This document shows positions 34,829 to 46,953 of a stretch of DNA of 64,000 bases, in pieces; within the stretch, counting starts at the first letter, position 1, and each line of letters opens with the position of its first letter. The notes under the pieces are model-generated. The model made no database searches. It saw only the letters and a list, made by a program, of their open reading frames with translations, and was not told the DNA's origin. The stretch covers positions 3,007,001 through 3,071,000 of the forward strand of contig CP067346.1 of NCBI GenBank assembly GCA_021561035.1, in the 5' to 3' direction. Source of the DNA: Clostridioides sp. ES-S-0054-01 (GTDB taxonomy: Bacteria > Bacillota > Clostridia > Peptostreptococcales > Peptostreptococcaceae). The position numbers were made by a program, and so were the translations under genes.

Positions 34829-35497
34829 TTATACAACCAAATCATTTTTTTTCTTTTCTTCAAGTGCTTTTTTAAGCACCATATCCTTAACCTTCATAAG
34901 TCTAGTAGTACTTGCTCTCTCATTTTCTTCAAGCTTCATAGCTATATACTTGATAGTCTCAATGTAATTTGGTATCATTACATTTTCAAGAGCATTAACA
35001 CGTCTACGTGTCTTTTCTATCTCTTGAGCAAGAAGCTGTGCACTTTTTTCACTCTCTGCAAGTCTTAAAAGTGGTTCCATAGCAGCTGAGAATGCTTCCA
35101 TAGCAGAATCTAATTCACCTGATGTAAAAGCAAGACCATAAGGATAAATATCACTTTGATTGTTTTCAGTTTTAAAGTCAAACACAGGAACATCAACACT
35201 CATTATATTTCTTGTAGAAACATCTACTGAAACAGATTGCTTTGGCATCATAAGTGCTGAACCTAGATACTCCTGACTCATAACTGCTCTTGCGATTATA
35301 AAATTTTTATAAGCACCGTCAAGAGCACTTTCTGCTTCTTCACGCAATCGCTTATTTTCTCTTACAATCTCAAGAAATTGTTTCATAAGTTCATCAAGTT
35401 TATCTTTAAGAAGCTTATGACCTCTTGTAGCAGTTTTAAGGAGTTTCTTAAGTCTAGTCATTTCCATACGTGTTGGATTTATATTTAATCTAGCCAC
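34829..35497 (-). CDS. ntpD: V-type ATPase subunit D
   Basis: A 222-residue central-stalk subunit, largely two long helices, with the family N-terminus ARLNINPTRMEMTRLKKLLKTATRGHKLLKDK. Subunit D is the rotor shaft inside the A3B3 head. The start is taken as the GTG at 35497, 8 bases after GGAG; the upstream GTG at 35506 overlaps the ntpB stop and the ribosome site. Last gene of the operon. Confidence 0.92.
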   Translation of the reverse strand: MARLNINPTRMEMTRLKKLLKTATRGHKLLKDKLDELMKQFLEIVRENKRLREEAESALDGAYKNFIIARAVMSQEYLGSALMMPKQSVSVDVSTRNIMSVDVPVFDFKTENNQSDIYPYGLAFTSGELDSAMEAFSAAMEPLLRLAESEKSAQLLAQEIEKTRRRVNALENVMIPNYIETIKYIAMKLEENERASTTRLMKVKDMVLKKALEEKKKNDLVV

Positions 35498-35502
35498 AGA
35501 TA

Positions 35503-36876
35503 TCACTCCTTAGGCATATATTTTTCAAAATATTCATCACGAATACGTTTAAGTTCACTTTTTGGTAACATACTAAGAAGCTTCCATCCGATTTCTAATG
35601 TCTGCTCAATAGTTCTGTCAGTTCTAAATCCCTGTGAAACATATTCTTTCTCAAATTCATCTGCAAACTTAGCATACATTAAATCAATCTCAGAAAGTGC
35701 AGATTCACCAAGTATTGCCATAAGCTCTTTTGCATCCTTACCTCTTGAATAAGCTGCGAAAAGCTGGTTCATTGTATCTGCATGGTCTTCACGAGTCTTA
35801 CCTTTACCAATACCCTTATCTTTTAGACGAGAAAGTGATGGTAAAACATCTATAGGAGGCTGTATATCTTTTTTATAAAGCTCACGGCTAAGTATAATTT
35901 GTCCCTCTGTAATGTATCCTGTAAGGTCAGGAATTGGATGTGTCTTATCATCCTCAGGCATTGTAAGTATTGGAATCATAGTTATAGACCCTTCATGCCC
36001 TTTCATTTTACCTGCTCTTTCATACATTGTAGCGAGGTCAGTATAAAGATATCCTGGATATCCACGACGTCCTGGAACTTCTTTTTTAGCTGCTGAAACT
36101 TCACGCAATGCCTCTGCATAGTTTGTAATATCCGTTATTATAACAAGTACATGCATATCTTGCTCAAAGGCAAGGTATTCTGCTGCTGTAAGTGCCATTC
36201 TAGGTGTAGATACACGCTCTACAGCTGGGTCATTTGCAAGGTTTACAAATACTACAGAACGGTCGATTGCACCAGTTGCTTTAAAGTCACTTATAAAGAA
36301 TTCAGCATCCTCAAAAGTTATACCAACTGCAGCAAAGACAACAGCAAACTTAGAATCAGTTCCACGTACTTTTGCCTGTCTTGCAATCTGAACTGCAAGA
36401 TTTGCATGTGGCAAACCAGACCCTGAGAATATAGGAAGTTTTTGCCCTCTAACCAGTGTATTAAGCCCATCTATAGCAGAGACACCAGTTTGTATAAATT
36501 CGGCTGGATAGTCACGTGCTGCTGGATTTATTGGAGCTCCATTTATATCAAGTCTTTTATCTGGTATAATTTCTGGACCTCCATCAATAGGTTTACCCAT
36601 TCCACTAAAAACACGCCCTAGTATATCTGGTGAAACTCCAAAGTCAAGACTCTTTCCTAAAAAACGAACTTTACTTTCAGCAAGGTTTATACCTGTTGAA
36701 CTTTCAAAAAGTTGAACAAGTGCAGTATCTCCATTTACCTCTAGAACTTTACAACGACGAATCTCTCCATTTGAAAGTTCAATCTCTCCAAGTTCGTCAA
36801 ATTTTACACCTTCTACGCCGTTTATTAGCATAAGAGGACCGGCTACCTCTTGTATTGACTTATATTCCTTTATCAT
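35503..36876 (-). CDS. ntpB: V-type ATPase subunit B
   Basis: A 457-residue non-catalytic head subunit. It lacks a P-loop and has the family stretch [19 protein letters not shown] in its place, then [15 protein letters not shown] and [23 protein letters not shown]. It alternates with subunit A in the hexamer. The start ATG overlaps the ntpA stop by four bases (ATGA), indicating translational coupling. Confidence 0.95.
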   Translation of the reverse strand: MIKEYKSIQEVAGPLMLINGVEGVKFDELGEIELSNGEIRRCKVLEVNGDTALVQLFESSTGINLAESKVRFLGKSLDFGVSPDILGRVFSGMGKPIDGGPEIIPDKRLDINGAPINPAARDYPAEFIQTGVSAIDGLNTLVRGQKLPIFSGSGLPHANLAVQIARQAKVRGTDSKFAVVFAAVGITFEDAEFFISDFKATGAIDRSVVFVNLANDPAVERVSTPRMALTAAEYLAFEQDMHVLVIITDITNYAEALREVSAAKKEVPGRRGYPGYLYTDLATMYERAGKMKGHEGSITMIPILTMPEDDKTHPIPDLTGYITEGQIILSRELYKKDIQPPIDVLPSLSRLKDKGIGKGKTREDHADTMNQLFAAYSRGKDAKELMAILGESALSEIDLMYAKFADEFEKEYVSQGFRTDRTIEQTLEIGWKLLSMLPKSELKRIRDEYFEKYMPKE

Positions 36877-38651
36877 AGTTCTTCAGCCCCCCTCTTTTTA
36901 ATAAGGTCTGCAAGCTCGTTGTCTATTTCATCTTCAATTGAATCGTAAGCTGCATCTATATTGTCTTCTTCTACATACTTAGCACGACCAATCTTTTCAA
37001 GAACTGAAAGCTTGATAATATCGTTTATAGTAACATTTTGCTTGATAGCATCTTGTGCTGACTTATAGAATTTTAATATAAGCCCCATCATTCTATATTG
37101 TTTATGAAGTGATGTGTAAGTATCAACTTCATGGAAAGAGTTTTGATGAAGGAAGTCCTCTCTTATCGAACGAGTAACTTCTAATATCAATCTATCTCCA
37201 TCTGAAAGTGAGTCAACACCAACCAATTGAACTATTTCTTGAAGTTCAGATTCAACTTGTAAAAGTTTCATAGCTTGAGCTCTTTGAGCTGAGAAATTAT
37301 CATTTACATTTTTATCTGCCCATATATCAACTTTTTCCTGATAGAGTGAATAACTTGTCAACCAGTTAATTGCTGGGAAATGACGCTTATATGCTAAAGA
37401 TGCATCAAGACCCCAGAATACTTTTACTATACGAAGTGTTGCTTGGCTGACAGGTTCTGATGTATCACCACCAGGAGGAGAAACTGCACCAATTGCTGTA
37501 AGTGTTCCTTCTCTTTCATCCATACCTAGACAATTTACCTTTCCTGCTCTCTCATAGAATTGAGCAAGACGTGAACCTAAGTATGCAGGATAACCTTCTT
37601 CACCAGGCATCTCCTCTAAACGACCACTCATCTCTCTAAGAGCTTCAGCCCATCTTGATGTAGAGTCTGCCATAAGTGCAACGCTATATCCCATATCTCT
37701 AAAATATTCAGCTATTGTAATACCAGTATATATAGAAGCCTCACGTGCAGCAACTGGCATATCTGATGTATTGGCTATAAGCACAGTTCTTTGCATAAGT
37801 GACTCGCCTGTTCTCGGGTCTTTTAATTCAGGGAATTCAAGAAGAACATCCGTCATTTCATTTCCACGCTCGCCACATCCTATATATACAACTATATCTG
37901 CATCTGCCCATTTAGCAAGCTGATGCTGTGTAACAGTTTTTCCACTTCCAAAAGGTCCCGGTATAGCTGCCACCCCACCTTTTGTAATTGGGAAAAATGT
38001 ATCTATAACTCTTTGACCTGTAACAAGAAGTGAATCTGGTGTTTTCTTTTCTCTATATGGTCTTTCTTTTCTAACTGGCCATTTTTGCATCATAGTTACA
38101 GGTATGTCATTACCTTTTTCATCTGTAATAACACAAACTGTATCTTCAACAGTAAATTCACCAGAATATATTTCTTTTATAGTACCTTTAACTCCATAAG
38201 GAACCATAATCTTACATTCCACTACAGCTGTTTCTTGAACTCCACCAATTATATCTCCTGCTACAACTTTATCACCAACAGATTTTTTAGGTTTAAATTC
38301 CCACTTAACTTCCCTATCAAGTGAAGATACTTCAACACCTTTAGTTATATTAGTACCTGAAATATCATACATTTTTTCAAGTGGACGTTGAATACCATCA
38401 TAAATAGTTGAAATAAGACCTGGTCCAAGTTCAACACTCATAGGCATTCCAAGAGAAACTACTTCTTCACCTGGTCCTAGACCAGAAGTTTCCTCATAAA
38501 CCTGTATAGAAGCTTTATCTCCATGCATTTCTATAATCTCGCCTATAAGATGTTTATCTGAAACTCTTACGACGTCAAACATATTCGCATCTCTCATGCC
38601 CTCCGCTACAACAAGCGGTCCTGACACCTTTACAATTGTGCCTGTTTTCAT
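36873..38651 (-). CDS. ntpA: V-type ATPase catalytic subunit A
   Basis: A 592-residue catalytic subunit, normal length. The P-loop is [18 protein letters not shown] (about residue 231); the catalytic Glu lies in GCGERGNEM and the arginine region in [20 protein letters not shown]. It contains the bulge (non-homologous) domain that distinguishes V-type A from F-type beta. A 116-base gap separates it from ntpG, unusually long for this operon, but no terminator is evident there. Confidence 0.96.
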   Translation of the reverse strand: MKTGTIVKVSGPLVVAEGMRDANMFDVVRVSDKHLIGEIIEMHGDKASIQVYEETSGLGPGEEVVSLGMPMSVELGPGLISTIYDGIQRPLEKMYDISGTNITKGVEVSSLDREVKWEFKPKKSVGDKVVAGDIIGGVQETAVVECKIMVPYGVKGTIKEIYSGEFTVEDTVCVITDEKGNDIPVTMMQKWPVRKERPYREKKTPDSLLVTGQRVIDTFFPITKGGVAAIPGPFGSGKTVTQHQLAKWADADIVVYIGCGERGNEMTDVLLEFPELKDPRTGESLMQRTVLIANTSDMPVAAREASIYTGITIAEYFRDMGYSVALMADSTSRWAEALREMSGRLEEMPGEEGYPAYLGSRLAQFYERAGKVNCLGMDEREGTLTAIGAVSPPGGDTSEPVSQATLRIVKVFWGLDASLAYKRHFPAINWLTSYSLYQEKVDIWADKNVNDNFSAQRAQAMKLLQVESELQEIVQLVGVDSLSDGDRLILEVTRSIREDFLHQNSFHEVDTYTSLHKQYRMMGLILKFYKSAQDAIKQNVTINDIIKLSVLEKIGRAKYVEEDNIDAAYDSIEDEIDNELADLIKKRGAEEL

Positions 38652-38767
38652 ATTCTCTCACCTGCAATCATATACTTTATCAAAATTTAAATATTCCCTC
38701 CTATATTTTATCAATACGTATCTTTAGCACTAATAAAATTTGAGATTGTCTTTTATTCAACTTTCAT

Positions 38768-39085
38768 CTATTCTTTAAATAATATATCTGCACCTATAGC
38801 ACGTTTACTAGATTCTCTTACTTCATTCATACCTAATCCCATACTTCCTCCAATACCTGGAATAACTATAATGGCGGGAAGTTGGTAGTCTTTGTATTTT
38901 GCTATTGATTCTTTTGCAAGCAATGATGCCTGTTCTGTAATATAAATTATCGCATATTCATCTTCAACCAACTTATGTATACTTTTTTTAATTTCGTCAC
39001 TATCATAGGCTGGGAAGATATCTATTCCAAGAGCTAAAAATCCCATGATGCTATCTTTATCTCCAACTACTCCTACCTTATACAT
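38768..39085 (-). CDS. ntpG: V-type ATPase subunit F (NtpG)
   Basis: A 105-residue Rossmann-like stalk subunit (YKVGVVGDKDSIMGFLALGID at the N-terminus, LPAIIVIPG later). It binds subunit D in the rotor. The ATG at 39085 is preferred because AAGGG lies six bases upstream; the frame overlaps the end of ntpC. The position between ntpC and ntpA matches the Enterococcus hirae gene order. Confidence 0.9.
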   Translation of the reverse strand: MYKVGVVGDKDSIMGFLALGIDIFPAYDSDEIKKSIHKLVEDEYAIIYITEQASLLAKESIAKYKDYQLPAIIVIPGIGGSMGLGMNEVRESSKRAIGADILFKE

Positions 39086-40055
39086 AAGCATCCCTTAGCC
39101 TTTCTTTTATAGTATCTGCGTCTATATTATTAAGCTTACTAGTCAAAATAATTCTAATTGTCTTTATTTCTGATTCTTTAGCATATAAATATGCAATTAG
39201 TGGTTCTAATGTAAGAGGCTTAAATTTTGCTTCTCTAACATATTCCATAAGATAATCATCACAAAGTTTTTCAAAGACAGTAAAACCACTATCCATGCCA
39301 TTTTTGCAGACATCAGAGTAAGAAGTAGATTTAAAACATGATGCTGGAGTGTCTGAGGAAAAAGCTTCTAAGAACTTTTCCTTATTAAGTGAACCACCTA
39401 AAACAAACACGTTCATAAACATATCAAAATCTTTCTTCATATTTTTGACTCTTATAAAACTCTTTAGATTTGTTAAATCACAAACTTTCATAACATAATC
39501 TATTACAAATTTGTTTTGACTTTCTTTAGCAGTCTCTTTCATACTAGAAAAAGTTGCTTTATCTAGAACAATATCAACCATCTGACCATTTTGTGTCTTG
39601 CTATAAACATCAAATGCGTCTAATATAGCTGATGTCATTATCTTAGGTAAATCACTAAAACTACGATTTGCTAAAGATTCTCTAAGCTTAATAAGAGGAA
39701 TTGTACCTCCATCAATCAAATATTTTTCACCATCTACACCAGAAATTTCTTCTTTAATCAGCACTTTTAAGTTGTGATAATCATTTTTATAAAGAAATAC
39801 ATCAACAAATTTTTCTTCAGGAGCTAGACTTTTAAGAATTTCATATGTCTTTGACAATTCTTGAGTCAAAATATTCTCAAAATTATGTATATCATTATTT
39901 GATGTATCAGCATAACCTGCCTCAGCTATAATTCTTAAAGAGTCTTCAGGGCTTTTGGCTTCTGCCATTTGAATAAACATTTGTCTGTTAAGAAGCTGTT
40001 TTTCAAGCACTCTTATTCGTGCCACGGCATAGGGATAAGTTTTTTCTTCTGCCAT
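39078..40055 (-). CDS. ntpC: V-type ATPase subunit C (d-type)
   Basis: A 325-residue funnel-shaped subunit that links the central stalk to the membrane ring. Alpha-helical throughout, with family-like segments YAVARIRVLEKQLLNRQMF and YAKESEIKTIRIILTSKLN. It follows ntpE by 14 bases with AAGGAGG as ribosome site and overlaps ntpG. Confidence 0.9.
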   Translation of the reverse strand: MAEEKTYPYAVARIRVLEKQLLNRQMFIQMAEAKSPEDSLRIIAEAGYADTSNNDIHNFENILTQELSKTYEILKSLAPEEKFVDVFLYKNDYHNLKVLIKEEISGVDGEKYLIDGGTIPLIKLRESLANRSFSDLPKIMTSAILDAFDVYSKTQNGQMVDIVLDKATFSSMKETAKESQNKFVIDYVMKVCDLTNLKSFIRVKNMKKDFDMFMNVFVLGGSLNKEKFLEAFSSDTPASCFKSTSYSDVCKNGMDSGFTVFEKLCDDYLMEYVREAKFKPLTLEPLIAYLYAKESEIKTIRIILTSKLNNIDADTIKERLRDAYV

Positions 40056-40069
40056 TTTTTAACCCCTCC

Positions 40070-40633
40070 TTAATTAAACAAAATTTCTGCTGTAATTTGC
40101 TCAATATATTCATGTTCTACTGCAATTATGGCTTCAAATGAATAATTGTACTCAATGTCACCTTTTTTAACTATGAAACCTCCAGTAATATCTCTAGTTT
40201 CATTAGACACCTTAATACCTTTTTTTGATAACACATCTTTCAATGTTTTCTTGTCTTTTTTTGATAATACTATCTCTGAATCATCTGTGCAATTTGATTT
40301 TTCAATCATATTTAGTATAATCTCTTCATATTCATTATCTTTAAGATTTAAAAGTTTGTTTTTAGCTTCTAAAATTACTTCTTCTAAAATCTCTTGTTTT
40401 TTTGATAATATTTGTTTTTTAGCCTCCATATAAGCTCCTGATATTTCCTTAGAAGCCGCTTTTTCTGCTTCTGCTTCTGCAAGCTTTGTATAGGAAGCCA
40501 TTTCCTTTTCAGCTTTTTCATTAGCTGAATTTATTTTTGAATCTGCCTCACTTTTAGCTTTATCCAATATTTCTTGTGCTTCTTGTTTGGCATCAGCTAT
40601 AATTCTGTCAATCATTTTTTGTTCATTACCCAT
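40070..40633 (-). CDS. ntpE: V-type ATPase subunit E
   Basis: A 187-residue peripheral-stalk subunit. The first 100 residues form a long charged helix rich in Ala, Lys and Glu (IIADAKQEAQEILDKAKSEA), the second part a globular head-binding domain. It dimerises with the NtpF coiled coil to make the stator. Confidence 0.9.
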   Translation of the reverse strand: MGNEQKMIDRIIADAKQEAQEILDKAKSEADSKINSANEKAEKEMASYTKLAEAEAEKAASKEISGAYMEAKKQILSKKQEILEEVILEAKNKLLNLKDNEYEEIILNMIEKSNCTDDSEIVLSKKDKKTLKDVLSKKGIKVSNETRDITGGFIVKKGDIEYNYSFEAIIAVEHEYIEQITAEILFN

Positions 40634-40684
40634 AGGAGTGCTTCCTCCTTTTCATTTTTTTTACTTATGAATTATAATCTATAA

Positions 40685-43104
<2,420 letters not shown>

Positions 43105-43105
43105 A

Positions 43106-43417
43106 TTATCTCACTACCTTTCCAATAACCGCTTCAATCGCCTTGATTTTTCTTTCTTTAGCAGTTTTTTCAATTTTCAGACATTCACTTCTGGCATCAG
43201 CTAAGATTTTATCAACCTCTGCTCTACTGTCGGTGACTGCCTTCTCAACAAGAGTTTCTTCCATAAGCTTTGCTTGTTTTTTTACATCAGCAAATATGCT
43301 TTCACATTTGTTTACAGCATCAGCTCTGATAGACTCTGCATCAGTAACAGCTTTTACTTTGATACTGTCTGCTGTCTGCTCTGCCTCAACAATGCTTTTT
43401 ATTATTTCAAAAGCCAT
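43106..43417 (-). CDS. ntpF: V-type ATPase peripheral-stalk subunit G/H (NtpF)
   Basis: A 103-residue coiled-coil protein (IIKSIVEAEQTADSIKVKA and similar heptads throughout), the stator partner of subunit E. The ATG at 43417 lies 8 bases after GAGG and replaces the upstream GTG at 43426. First gene of the operon, about 240 bases downstream of its promoter. Confidence 0.87.
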   Translation of the reverse strand: MAFEIIKSIVEAEQTADSIKVKAVTDAESIRADAVNKCESIFADVKKQAKLMEETLVEKAVTDSRAEVDKILADARSECLKIEKTAKERKIKAIEAVIGKVVR

Positions 43418-43657
43418 CCAAATCACCTCTCTTACCTTTTTACTATGTATATAACCAATTAGATTTTTTATTCTAATTAGATTACTACCTCATTGTTAAA
43501 GTATAAACAGCATTTTTATATAATAATTAATATTTTTCAACGTTTATTTCTTAATAAAACATATTTTAGAATAGTACTTTCCTAGATTTACATCCTTTTT
43601 CGACTTACTTTTAGACTATGACATGAGTATGATTTTTAAATACCATTATTTTCAATA

Positions 43658-43687
43658 ATTATAATTTAAAGCGATATAGTTTGTCAA
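43658..43687 (-). promoter_or_regulatory. Sigma-A promoter of the V-ATPase operon
   Basis: On the minus strand TTGACA (43682-43687), 18-base spacer, TATAAT (43658-43663). The leader to ntpF is about 240 bases. Confidence 0.8.
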
Positions 43688-43718
43688 TAGCGTTATTTTG
43701 TTTTAAAATTAACGCTAT
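43687..43718. promoter_or_regulatory. Inverted repeat abutting the ntp -35
   Basis: ATAGCGTTA (43687-43695) and TAACGCTAT (43710-43718) are perfect inverted copies with a 14-base spacer, touching the -35. GTC and GAC extend it loosely. A candidate regulator site for an unknown protein. Confidence 0.55.
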
Positions 43719-43913
43719 GTCGACATTTTAAATTTTTACTTTAATTTTTTTTTAATTTTAATTTTATTTATTACATATAAAAGTTTTTTATATTCTTTTT
43801 CAACCTCAAAACCTTGAAACTTATTGTCTTTTTTGAATTTTTAGAAATATGTCACACTATTTTATCTAACTTTTATAAATCATCAATCTGTATCGATTTT
43901 TGTCACCTTATTT

Positions 43914-44066
43914 TTAATCTAATTTTTTTATATAATAACCTCTAGATGTAACAGCCTTACAATATGAACCCATAACATAACGTTGTTCTATTGGTTTTAT
44001 AAGTTCTTTTCTAAACTTATCATCATTCTTAGCTTTTTCTAAAATCTTAGTTAATTTTTCATTCAT
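43914..44066 (-). CDS. Small leader-like peptide, 50 residues, unknown function
   Basis: An ATG preceded by GAGGAGAAATATATA opens a 50-codon frame: MNEKLTKILEKAKNDDKFRK at the start, GSYCKAVTSRGYYIKKLD at the end. The amphipathic N-terminal helix resembles NHLP/Nif11-type RiPP leaders, which end near a DP motif (here KP). Only one Cys and no modification enzyme is nearby, so this resemblance may be superficial. It lies between the ntp promoter and the L,D-transpeptidase terminator, on the same strand as both. Confidence 0.5.
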   Translation of the reverse strand: MNEKLTKILEKAKNDDKFRKELIKPIEQRYVMGSYCKAVTSRGYYIKKLD

Positions 44067-44104
44067 TATATATTTCTCCTCTTAAATAATCTTTATATAA
44101 AAAG

Positions 44105-44136
44105 GAAGCCATCCTATAATAAACTAAGATGACTTC
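44105..44136 (-). terminator. Terminator after L,D-transpeptidase
   Basis: GAAGCCATC (44105-44113) pairs with GATGACTTC (44128-44136) with one G-T pair; the minus strand continues CTTTTTAT. Confidence 0.85.
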
Positions 44137-44159
44137 ACTTAACGGTTGCAGTAGATTTA

Positions 44160-45569
44160 CTAGTATAAAATAACTGGTGTACCTGGTTCTATGTTTTCAT
44201 ATATCTTCTTTGCTTTAGAAAAAGGTGTATTTACACATCCATGCGAACCTGAAGACCTATATATACCTCCACCAAAAGAATTTCTCCAAGTAGCATCATG
44301 AATTCCTATATTTCCATTAAATGGAAGCCAATAACTTACAGGTGAGCTGTAACCTTGACCAGTTAATGAAACATTTCTAGCTTTATAATTAAGAGGGTAT
44401 ATACCTGATGGCGTAGCAAATCCTCTAGCTAAATCACCTGTTACAACGTCTGTTGATACAAGCATTTCTCCATTTTTAAAGAACCACATATGTTGGTTAG
44501 AAAGACTAATCTCTACATATGTATTTCCAATATCATCTCTATTACGAGATACAGCTTTTTGTATGTAAATAGGTTCTCTTGTAACATTTTTACCAGCTTT
44601 TACAATATCAACCAATGCTTTAGCTTCTTTATTTTTGTCTATCAACCAACCATAAATTCCACCTGAAATTGTAATATCTCTACCTGTCGCAGTTTTAAAT
44701 GGTCTTGAATCTCCAAAAGTACTGTATTTTTTACTTAGCCCTCTTACATATTCAACTATTGCATCATTGTCAAAGCTTATCTCATAATTCTTTTCTGAGT
44801 CTACTTTTAACCATTTATTAATGTAAACACCATCTAAAGTTTCCTTACGGTCACTAAAATCATATGTAACAACTACACCTACATACTTATCTAGTGTCTT
44901 TATAGCTTCTTTTAACTTTTCTGAATCCTTTGTATTGTTTGGTGCTTCATACACTTTACTTTCATCTAAAGAAATAGAAGTATTACCAGAATTAATTGAG
45001 TTTTGTACTAACTTATAAAAATCATCTTTTTTCACTTTGTTTCCAAGTACCTCTGGTACTATTACATAAGCATTTTTAATGCTATCATACTTAGGATAAG
45101 CACTCTTAGGTTCTACGATATTTTTACTATCAAAGCAAGATAGAGCATTAAATCTTTTTTCTAGTAAATCTTTATTATATGAAAGAGTTATCATATTATT
45201 ATACTCTTTAGACTTAAAGATTCCACCAATCCATCCAAAAGCACTCTGACTATCTTTTATCTTTTGGACTTTATCATCTGGTATAAACTTTAAATCTATA
45301 TCTTCTGCTTTTATTTGTTCTTTTTTATTGTTTCTTTCCTCTAAATTTAAAGTATAGGAACTAGTACTAGATACTAACAAATCATTTACTTGCTCAACTG
45401 TTTTTCCTGAGACCTTTACGCCATTAATAGTCGTTCCAAAGTAAAAATGATTTCTAAAAAAGATTGCCATTCCTATATAAGCTACAACCAAAACACCTAC
45501 TACTATAGCTATCTTAACTTTCAGATTTTTTTGTCCACTTTCTTGTTTTACCTCTTTTCCATCAATCAT
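44160..45569 (-). CDS. L,D-transpeptidase with PG-binding domains
   Basis: A 469-residue membrane-anchored enzyme. Residues about 20-42 form a signal anchor (KIAIVVGVLVVAYIGMAIFF). Two repeats of a putative peptidoglycan-binding domain precede the C-terminal YkuD domain (about 345-469), whose active site is the Cys in GSHGCVNTPF with the His of NGNIGIHDATWRN. L,D-transpeptidases make 3-3 cross-links, which dominate C. difficile peptidoglycan. It resembles Ldt-Cd2, but that exact identity is recalled, not searched. Monocistronic. Confidence 0.9.
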   Translation of the reverse strand: MIDGKEVKQESGQKNLKVKIAIVVGVLVVAYIGMAIFFRNHFYFGTTINGVKVSGKTVEQVNDLLVSSTSSYTLNLEERNNKKEQIKAEDIDLKFIPDDKVQKIKDSQSAFGWIGGIFKSKEYNNMITLSYNKDLLEKRFNALSCFDSKNIVEPKSAYPKYDSIKNAYVIVPEVLGNKVKKDDFYKLVQNSINSGNTSISLDESKVYEAPNNTKDSEKLKEAIKTLDKYVGVVVTYDFSDRKETLDGVYINKWLKVDSEKNYEISFDNDAIVEYVRGLSKKYSTFGDSRPFKTATGRDITISGGIYGWLIDKNKEAKALVDIVKAGKNVTREPIYIQKAVSRNRDDIGNTYVEISLSNQHMWFFKNGEMLVSTDVVTGDLARGFATPSGIYPLNYKARNVSLTGQGYSSPVSYWLPFNGNIGIHDATWRNSFGGGIYRSSGSHGCVNTPFSKAKKIYENIEPGTPVILY

Positions 45570-45857
45570 AATTAAATCCTTCCTTACATTATAATTACCT
45601 ACGTACTTTATTTGTTTTTAAACAAAACCATGTATGCCTTCTTATTTCATATACCCAAATTACTGTATTATTATTTATATTTTTAAATATATAGTTATTT
45701 TCATAAAACTATTTTGTCTTTTAGACAAAATAATTATTGTAAATCACTCCTTTCAAAATCCCTTAAATACAATCTCTACTATATTAATATATTACCATAC
45801 TTTTAATAATCGTGGGTGTATCTATCTATTTTTGTAACACTAAACTATTCTTTTCAA
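45570..45857. promoter_or_regulatory. Upstream region of L,D-transpeptidase with small palindromes
   Basis: Contains ATTTTGTC-N5-GACAAAAT (45711-45731) and a TTTGTTT/AAACAAA palindrome near 45610-45625. Both lie in the leader or promoter zone of the transpeptidase gene; no regulator can be named and no further gene is seen. Confidence 0.35.
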
Positions 45858-45890
45858 AAAAAGAAACTAATTTTTCGTTAGTTTCTTTAT
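45858..45890 (-). terminator. Terminator after B3/B4 gene
   Basis: AAAGAAACTAA pairs with TTAGTTTCTTT around TTTTTCG, about 60 bases beyond the stop. Confidence 0.85.
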
Positions 45891-45946
45891 ATTAACTTAT
45901 TTTTTAATATTGTATCTTAGCTTAACATAACGTTGTTATATACATT

Positions 45947-46609
45947 CTATTTAATTATTTTAGTTTCTATATCTTTTCCACCTGCATATTCTCTAAGCAA
46001 TTCCTTAGCATATTCAAAATATTCTTCAATATCAGACTCTTGACTAAAAGAAAACATACAAATTAATATTTCATTTGCATCTTCTGTTATCATTGCTCTC
46101 TCAGAATCACTAGTTGGGCTCCCAAATTTACCCACTGAATCAGACAATATAGGAAGATTTTCTATATTTATTAATTCTTTCCCAATACCCTTATACTGCT
46201 CTCCTTCATCTCCTACAGTAAAACATACTGGTGAATGTAATTTACTTACATTATATGTACCTACTGGATATAATGATTTTATTGATATTAGATTATTTAT
46301 TTCTACTATATTATTTATTGTGTAAAGACCCTTACCTTGAATAACTCTTCTAACCAATGCTTCTGAAGATGTTCTATATCTACTTGGATTTTTGCCAAGT
46401 TCTTTATAAGCATTTCTTGCATCTTTGATTTTATCTAGTTTTGTAATATCTTCAACTTTTAAACTTTGATTTAGAATATCACAAAACTCATTTATCTCAT
46501 CAATTAATTTTTCTGAGCTTTTATTTACTGCTACTTTTGCTTGAATACAACCCAACTTAGCATTAGGCCATCTTTCCTTAAGTTTTTCATCAATACTTAC
46601 ATCTATCAT
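45947..46609 (-). CDS. B3/B4 tRNA-binding domain protein
   Basis: A 220-residue stand-alone B3/B4 domain, the fold found in the phenylalanyl-tRNA synthetase beta subunit. Typical segments are DARNAYKELGKNPSRYRTSSEALVRRV and VEINNLISIKSLYPVGTYN. Free-standing versions are thought to edit or trap misacylated tRNA or to bind amino acids, but function is not established. GGGAG lies 10 bases before the ATG at 46609; the upstream GTG at 46630 is disfavoured. Confidence 0.82.
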   Translation of the reverse strand: MIDVSIDEKLKERWPNAKLGCIQAKVAVNKSSEKLIDEINEFCDILNQSLKVEDITKLDKIKDARNAYKELGKNPSRYRTSSEALVRRVIQGKGLYTINNIVEINNLISIKSLYPVGTYNVSKLHSPVCFTVGDEGEQYKGIGKELINIENLPILSDSVGKFGSPTSDSERAMITEDANEILICMFSFSQESDIEEYFEYAKELLREYAGGKDIETKIIK

Positions 46610-46888
46610 ACTTAAACAACTCCCATACACTAAATTTTATTAAAGTTTTTATCATCTATACATTATAGTACTATTATTTTGTTAATAACATGTTTATTAG
46701 GAAAATAATTTATTTTTAATATAATTTTTGTAAAATACAATTATTTTTAATTTATACATAGACAATACATAGCTAAAATTCAAAAAACACTAATTATTTA
46801 GCGTAAAACATTCTTTAATTATTATAATAACACTATCTAATTGACTTTTAAATTAAAGAATAAAAACTATTCCTTTTTCCAATTAAAA
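46610..46888. other. Intergenic region, B3/B4 upstream
   Basis: AT-rich sequence, no gene, holding the B3/B4 gene promoter. No distinctive motif recognised. Confidence 0.35.
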
Positions 46889-46927
46889 AAACCTTATACA
46901 TAAAATTAATTTTTATGCATAAGGTTT
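46889..46927 (-). terminator. Terminator after adhE
   Basis: AAACCTTATACATAAAA (46889-46905) pairs with TTTTATGCATAAGGTTT (46911-46927) with one mismatch, and minus-strand TTTTTTT follows. Confidence 0.9.
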
Positions 46928-46953
46928 CTTAATTTATTCATTTTATAGTAAAT

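Noticed and set aside
36151-36833. Open plus-strand frames inside ntpB
   Set aside because: They lie antisense within a clearly conserved gene, lack ribosome sites and have Cys-rich shadow composition.
43740-43800. T-rich tract as a terminator of the small peptide gene
   Set aside because: No stem precedes it on the minus strand; it is simple A/T runs.
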